This document shows, piece by piece, positions 5,918-8,422 of a stretch of DNA of 8,422 nt. The position numbers and the translations under genes were made by a program. Within the stretch, counting starts at the first letter, position 1; each line of letters opens with the position of its first letter. The notes beneath the pieces are model-generated. The model made no database searches. It was not told the origin of the DNA and was given only the letters and a program-made list of their open reading frames with translations. The stretch covers positions 1-8,422 of the forward strand of contig JAFAVN010000444.1 in the NCBI GenBank assembly GCA_019242435.1, in the 5' to 3' direction. The stretch comes from Verrucomicrobiota bacterium (lineage in GTDB: Bacteria; Verrucomicrobiota; Verrucomicrobiia; Chthoniobacterales; JAFAMB01).

Positions 5918-7741
5918 TTATTTCATCTCCTCAATGATTTGCTTCAGATACTCCGGCATCTCCGGGATCGGTTCACGCCGGATTTGCATCGATCCATCCC
6001 CTGCTCTGTGAACCACAATGTTAAATTTTCCTTCTGCTGCGTCTTTGTTGGGATAATCGTCGCGAAAATGTCCTCCGCGGCTCTCTTTTCGTTCGATCGC
6101 AGCTCGAGTAATCGCTTCTGAGACCGTCAGCAGATGCTGTAAGTCCAGAGCCGTGTGCCAACCCGAATTGTACTCACGGTGACCATGGACAACGACCTTT
6201 CGACATCGCTCCTGAAATTTCGCCAGCTCTTTGAGAGCCTGCTCCATCTCACGCTGATATCGAACGATGCCGACCAGGTTCTGCATCATTTCCTGTAGGT
6301 CATACTGGACCTGGTAAGGACCCTCCGAGCTGCCGTTTGCACCAGGGGTCCGGTCGAAGGGGGCGAGCGCTTCGCCGGCCGCTTCCTCGATTTGAGTTTG
6401 ATCGATTACGCCCGCATTGTGCTCCTTCGCAAATTTCGCCGCGAATTCACCGGCGCGTTTTCCGAACACCAGGAGGTCGGATAACGAATTACCACCGAGC
6501 CGGTTCGATCCATGTAAGCCGGCGGCAACTTCTCCGGCAGCAAACAGCCCGGGCACACTAGCCATCTGTGTCTCGCTGTTAACCCGAACGCCGCCCATTA
6601 TGTAGTGAGTGGTGGGTCCGACTTCCATCGGCTCCTTGGTAATGTCAAGATTCGCCAACTGCATGAATTGGTGATACATGCTCGGCAGCTTCTTTTTGAT
6701 GTGCTCGGCTGCATTAGGAAGCTTTTCCTTGATCCAGGCGATGTCGAGAAATACCCCCCCATGAGGGCTGCCACGACCGGCTTTCACCTCGTTCATGATG
6801 CAGCGCGAGACATGGTCGCGCGTCAGTAGCTCGGGCGGCCGTTTTGCATTTTTATCTCCTTGAGTGTACCGCCAGCCCTCCTCCGGATTGTCAGCTGTCT
6901 GCGCTCGATAATTCTCCGGGATACTGCTGAACATGAATCGCTCACCGTTTTTGTTAAGCAGAATACCGCCTTCACCCCGGACGCCTTCCGTCACTAAAAT
7001 CCCCATCACACTTGGCGGCCAGATCATACCGGTCGGATGGAACTGGACGAACTCCATGTCCATAAGCTCCGCCCCGGCATTGTAAGCCAGTGATTGCCCG
7101 TCTGCGGTATATTCCCAGGAGTTACTGGTAATCTTGTAGGCCCGGCCGATGCCGCCCGTGGCCAATACCACTGCCTTTGCTCGAAAAAGTTTGAATCGGC
7201 CGCGTTCGCGGTCGTATCCGAAAGCACCGGAGACTCGCTCACCGTCCTTAAGCAAAGTCACTATCGTGTGCTCCATGTGCACCTGAATCCCTTGGTGAAT
7301 CCCGTGATCCTGCAGTGTACGGATCATTTCCAGCCCGGTGCGGTCGCCGACATGCGCTAGACGCGGATAACGATGACCACCGAAATTCCGCTGCAAGATC
7401 CTTCCGTCGGGCGTGCGGTCAAATACGGCGCCCCAGGCTTCGAGCTCGCGGACCCGATCAGGCGCTTCTTTAGCGTGCAGCTCCGCCATGCGCCAATCGT
7501 TCACGTATTGGCCGCCGCGCATGGTATCCGCAAAATGCACCCGCCAATTATCGCGATCATCAACATTGGCCAACGCCGCCGCCACACCTCCTTCCGCCAT
7601 CACCGTGTGCGCTTTTCCCAAGAGCGATTTGCAGACTAACCCGACCTTGACCCCCGCCGCGGATGATTCAATCGCTGCTCGTAGTCCCGCGCCACCAGCC
7701 CCGATGACAAGAACATCGTACTCGAATGTTTCGTAATTAAT
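5918..7741 (-). CDS. sdhA: Succinate dehydrogenase flavoprotein subunit SdhA, apparent ATT start
   Basis: SdhA oxidises succinate to fumarate on covalently bound FAD, on the cytoplasmic side. From 7741 it has 607 residues. YDVLVIGAGGAGLRAA (8-23) is the dinucleotide-binding motif. His45 in GKAHTVMAEGG is the expected FAD-linking His. FHPTG (His235), TEGVRGEGG (Glu252, Arg255), Arg313, THYIMGGV (His379) and GSNRLGGNSLSDLLVFG (Arg414) match active-site positions. No ATG, GTG or TTG occurs between the in-frame stop at 7759-7757 and the FAD motif. The only candidates are ATT at 7741-7739, whose A is also the last base of the sdhC TGA stop, and CTG at 7744-7742. GGAGG at 7754-7750 is 8 bases before the ATT and 5 before the CTG. 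The TTG at 7621 would delete the GxGxxG and must be rejected as the start. Order is sdhC-A-B. Confidence 0.95.
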   Translation of the reverse strand: MNYETFEYDVLVIGAGGAGLRAAIESSAAGVKVGLVCKSLLGKAHTVMAEGGVAAALANVDDRDNWRVHFADTMRGGQYVNDWRMAELHAKEAPDRVRELEAWGAVFDRTPDGRILQRNFGGHRYPRLAHVGDRTGLEMIRTLQDHGIHQGIQVHMEHTIVTLLKDGERVSGAFGYDRERGRFKLFRAKAVVLATGGIGRAYKITSNSWEYTADGQSLAYNAGAELMDMEFVQFHPTGMIWPPSVMGILVTEGVRGEGGILLNKNGERFMFSSIPENYRAQTADNPEEGWRYTQGDKNAKRPPELLTRDHVSRCIMNEVKAGRGSPHGGVFLDIAWIKEKLPNAAEHIKKKLPSMYHQFMQLANLDITKEPMEVGPTTHYIMGGVRVNSETQMASVPGLFAAGEVAAGLHGSNRLGGNSLSDLLVFGKRAGEFAAKFAKEHNAGVIDQTQIEEAAGEALAPFDRTPGANGSSEGPYQVQYDLQEMMQNLVGIVRYQREMEQALKELAKFQERCRKVVVHGHREYNSGWHTALDLQHLLTVSEAITRAAIERKESRGGHFRDDYPNKDAAEGKFNIVVHRAGDGSMQIRREPIPEMPEYLKQIIEEMK

Positions 7742-8422
7742 CAGAAGATCCTCCAGTCATGCCAGATCCCGATCGAACAAAGGCGAACGTAAAGATCGGT
7801 AAAGCCCACCCAGAACAGGCTCATCCATGCCCAGAGCATATGTCGCCGGTTTAAACAACTCACGCAGGCATATCCTTTGAGGCGGACCGGCGCTTTGGAG
7901 ACTTCGTCTAGAAAACCGCCTATCAGGTGCCGGAGCGAATGGCAGCCGAAAGTGTAACCGCCTAACAGGACCACATTGAGAGTGAGCACCACCGTACCAA
8001 TCCCGATCCCAAAATGTTGGTCACCCACCGCGTTTTTGAACCACATGGCACTCCAGGCGTCGTGTGCCAGGATCAGGATGAAGACCAGCGCAAGATAAAG
8101 GAAATACCGATGAATATTCTGCAGGATCAACGGAAACGCGGTTTCACCGGGATATCCTTTGCGCGGTTCGCCGACTGCACAGGCTGGCGGGTCCGCCCAG
8201 AACGCCTTGTAATACGCGCCCCGATAATAATAACATGTTAGCCGAAAACCGGCCGGTGCCCAAAGCACCAGCAAAGCCGGCGAGAAGGGAATCCACCATG
8301 GCCACCAGCCAGGTCTAGGACCGAACCAGGCATGCGGCGAACTGCCAAACAATTCCGGTGAATAAAAAGGTGAGAGATAATTCGCTCCATTTTGATTCAC
8401 CCAGTAGTGGTTCCCCTGGAAC
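7741..8422 (-). CDS. sdhC: Succinate dehydrogenase membrane anchor SdhC, 5' end outside window (mycobacterial Sdh1-like)
   Basis: The frame is open to the right edge. The 226 visible residues begin FQGNHYWVNQNGANYLSPFYSP, which aligns with the region just after the first helix of mycobacterial Sdh1 anchors. The GTG at 8400-8398 is therefore internal, and about 50 N-terminal residues with one helix are probably missing. Four membrane segments are visible (fragment numbering): about 42-60, 103-125, 137-158 and 194-215. Conserved-looking polar residues are Cys63 (RLTCYYYR), Cys81 (PPACAVGEP), His104 (NIHRYF), Cys160, His161 and His165 (GCHSLRH), and His194 (RRHML). In the family it passes electrons to quinone. 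The mycobacterial relative has, to my knowledge, been reported to hold a membrane-embedded Rieske-type FeS cluster instead of heme. The TGA stop overlaps the sdhA ATT start by one base. Confidence 0.93.
   Translation of the reverse strand, partial: FQGNHYWVNQNGANYLSPFYSPELFGSSPHAWFGPRPGWWPWWIPFSPALLVLWAPAGFRLTCYYYRGAYYKAFWADPPACAVGEPRKGYPGETAFPLILQNIHRYFLYLALVFILILAHDAWSAMWFKNAVGDQHFGIGIGTVVLTLNVVLLGGYTFGCHSLRHLIGGFLDEVSKAPVRLKGYACVSCLNRRHMLWAWMSLFWVGFTDLYVRLCSIGIWHDWRIF
7750..7754 (-). promoter_or_regulatory. Ribosome binding site deciding the sdhA start
   Basis: GGAGG on the minus strand, inside the sdhC end (ACTGGAGGATCTTCTGATT). It is 8 bases from the ATT at 7741 and 5 from the CTG at 7744. 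It supports initiation there rather than at the TTG 120 bases further in. Confidence 0.75.

Noticed and set aside
5918..7621. sdhA starting at the TTG at 7621
   Set aside because: The same frame continues upstream with YDVLVIGAGGAG and the rest of the FAD-binding strand, which the enzyme requires; the start must lie near 7741.
7741..8400. sdhC starting at the GTG at 8400
   Set aside because: The frame stays open to the window edge, and the upstream residues FQGNHYW fit the family. The true start lies outside the window.
1..8422. tRNA, rRNA, CRISPR array, insertion sequence or prophage genes
   Set aside because: No cloverleaf with TTC loop, rRNA core string, regularly spaced direct repeats, transposase or phage protein motif was found on either strand by reading.

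Overview
The window looks like bacterial chromosome, GC-moderate, from a Gram-negative soil-type organism. My best guess is Verrucomicrobiota (Chthoniobacterales-like). That guess rests on a Gfo/Idh oxidoreductase paired with a TIM-barrel sugar isomerase, weak or absent Shine-Dalgarno sequences before several genes, and degenerate GGTTCCGAGTTCCGGGTT-type intergenic repeats. It is inference; nothing in the window proves the phylum. No mobile-element gene, tRNA, rRNA or CRISPR array is visible.

Left part. Bases 1-193 (minus) are the N-terminus of a family 2 glycosyltransferase that runs off the edge. Bases 194-1108 hold no credible gene. They contain a strong imperfect hairpin (454-497) and, from about 604 to 922, a dense run of perfect or near-perfect hairpins that could be an uncharacterised structured RNA.

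Middle, plus strand. A two-gene unit encodes a sugar phosphate isomerase/epimerase-like protein (1109-2146) and a Gfo/Idh/MocA oxidoreductase (2162-3319), 15 bases apart. Together they probably oxidise and rearrange or cleave a sugar or glycoside. The bifunctional riboflavin enzyme RibD (GTG start, 3413-4465) follows.

Right part, minus strand. A complete sdhA and sdhB and a 5'-truncated sdhC (order C-A-B) encode a succinate dehydrogenase. As I recall those sequences, it closely resembles the mycobacterial Sdh1 type. A small TPR-like protein gene (4521-5018) lies downstream of sdhB and converges on ribD. SdhA has no ATG, GTG or TTG start that keeps its FAD motif. The gene appears to begin at ATT (or CTG) in a TGATT overlap with the sdhC stop, behind a good GGAGG. 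A caller limited to standard starts would cut off the dinucleotide-binding motif and the FAD-linking His.

A short degenerate repeat occurs after the oxidoreductase gene, at the ribD/TPR convergence (as a 16-bp inverted pair) and on both sides of the sdhB end. Two copies lie inside coding sequence in the same reading frame and give RibD and SdhB related C-terminal tails (VPTSGL and VPSSGL). This repeat-derived tailing, the ATT-initiated sdhA, and the unexplained structured region are the most interesting points.
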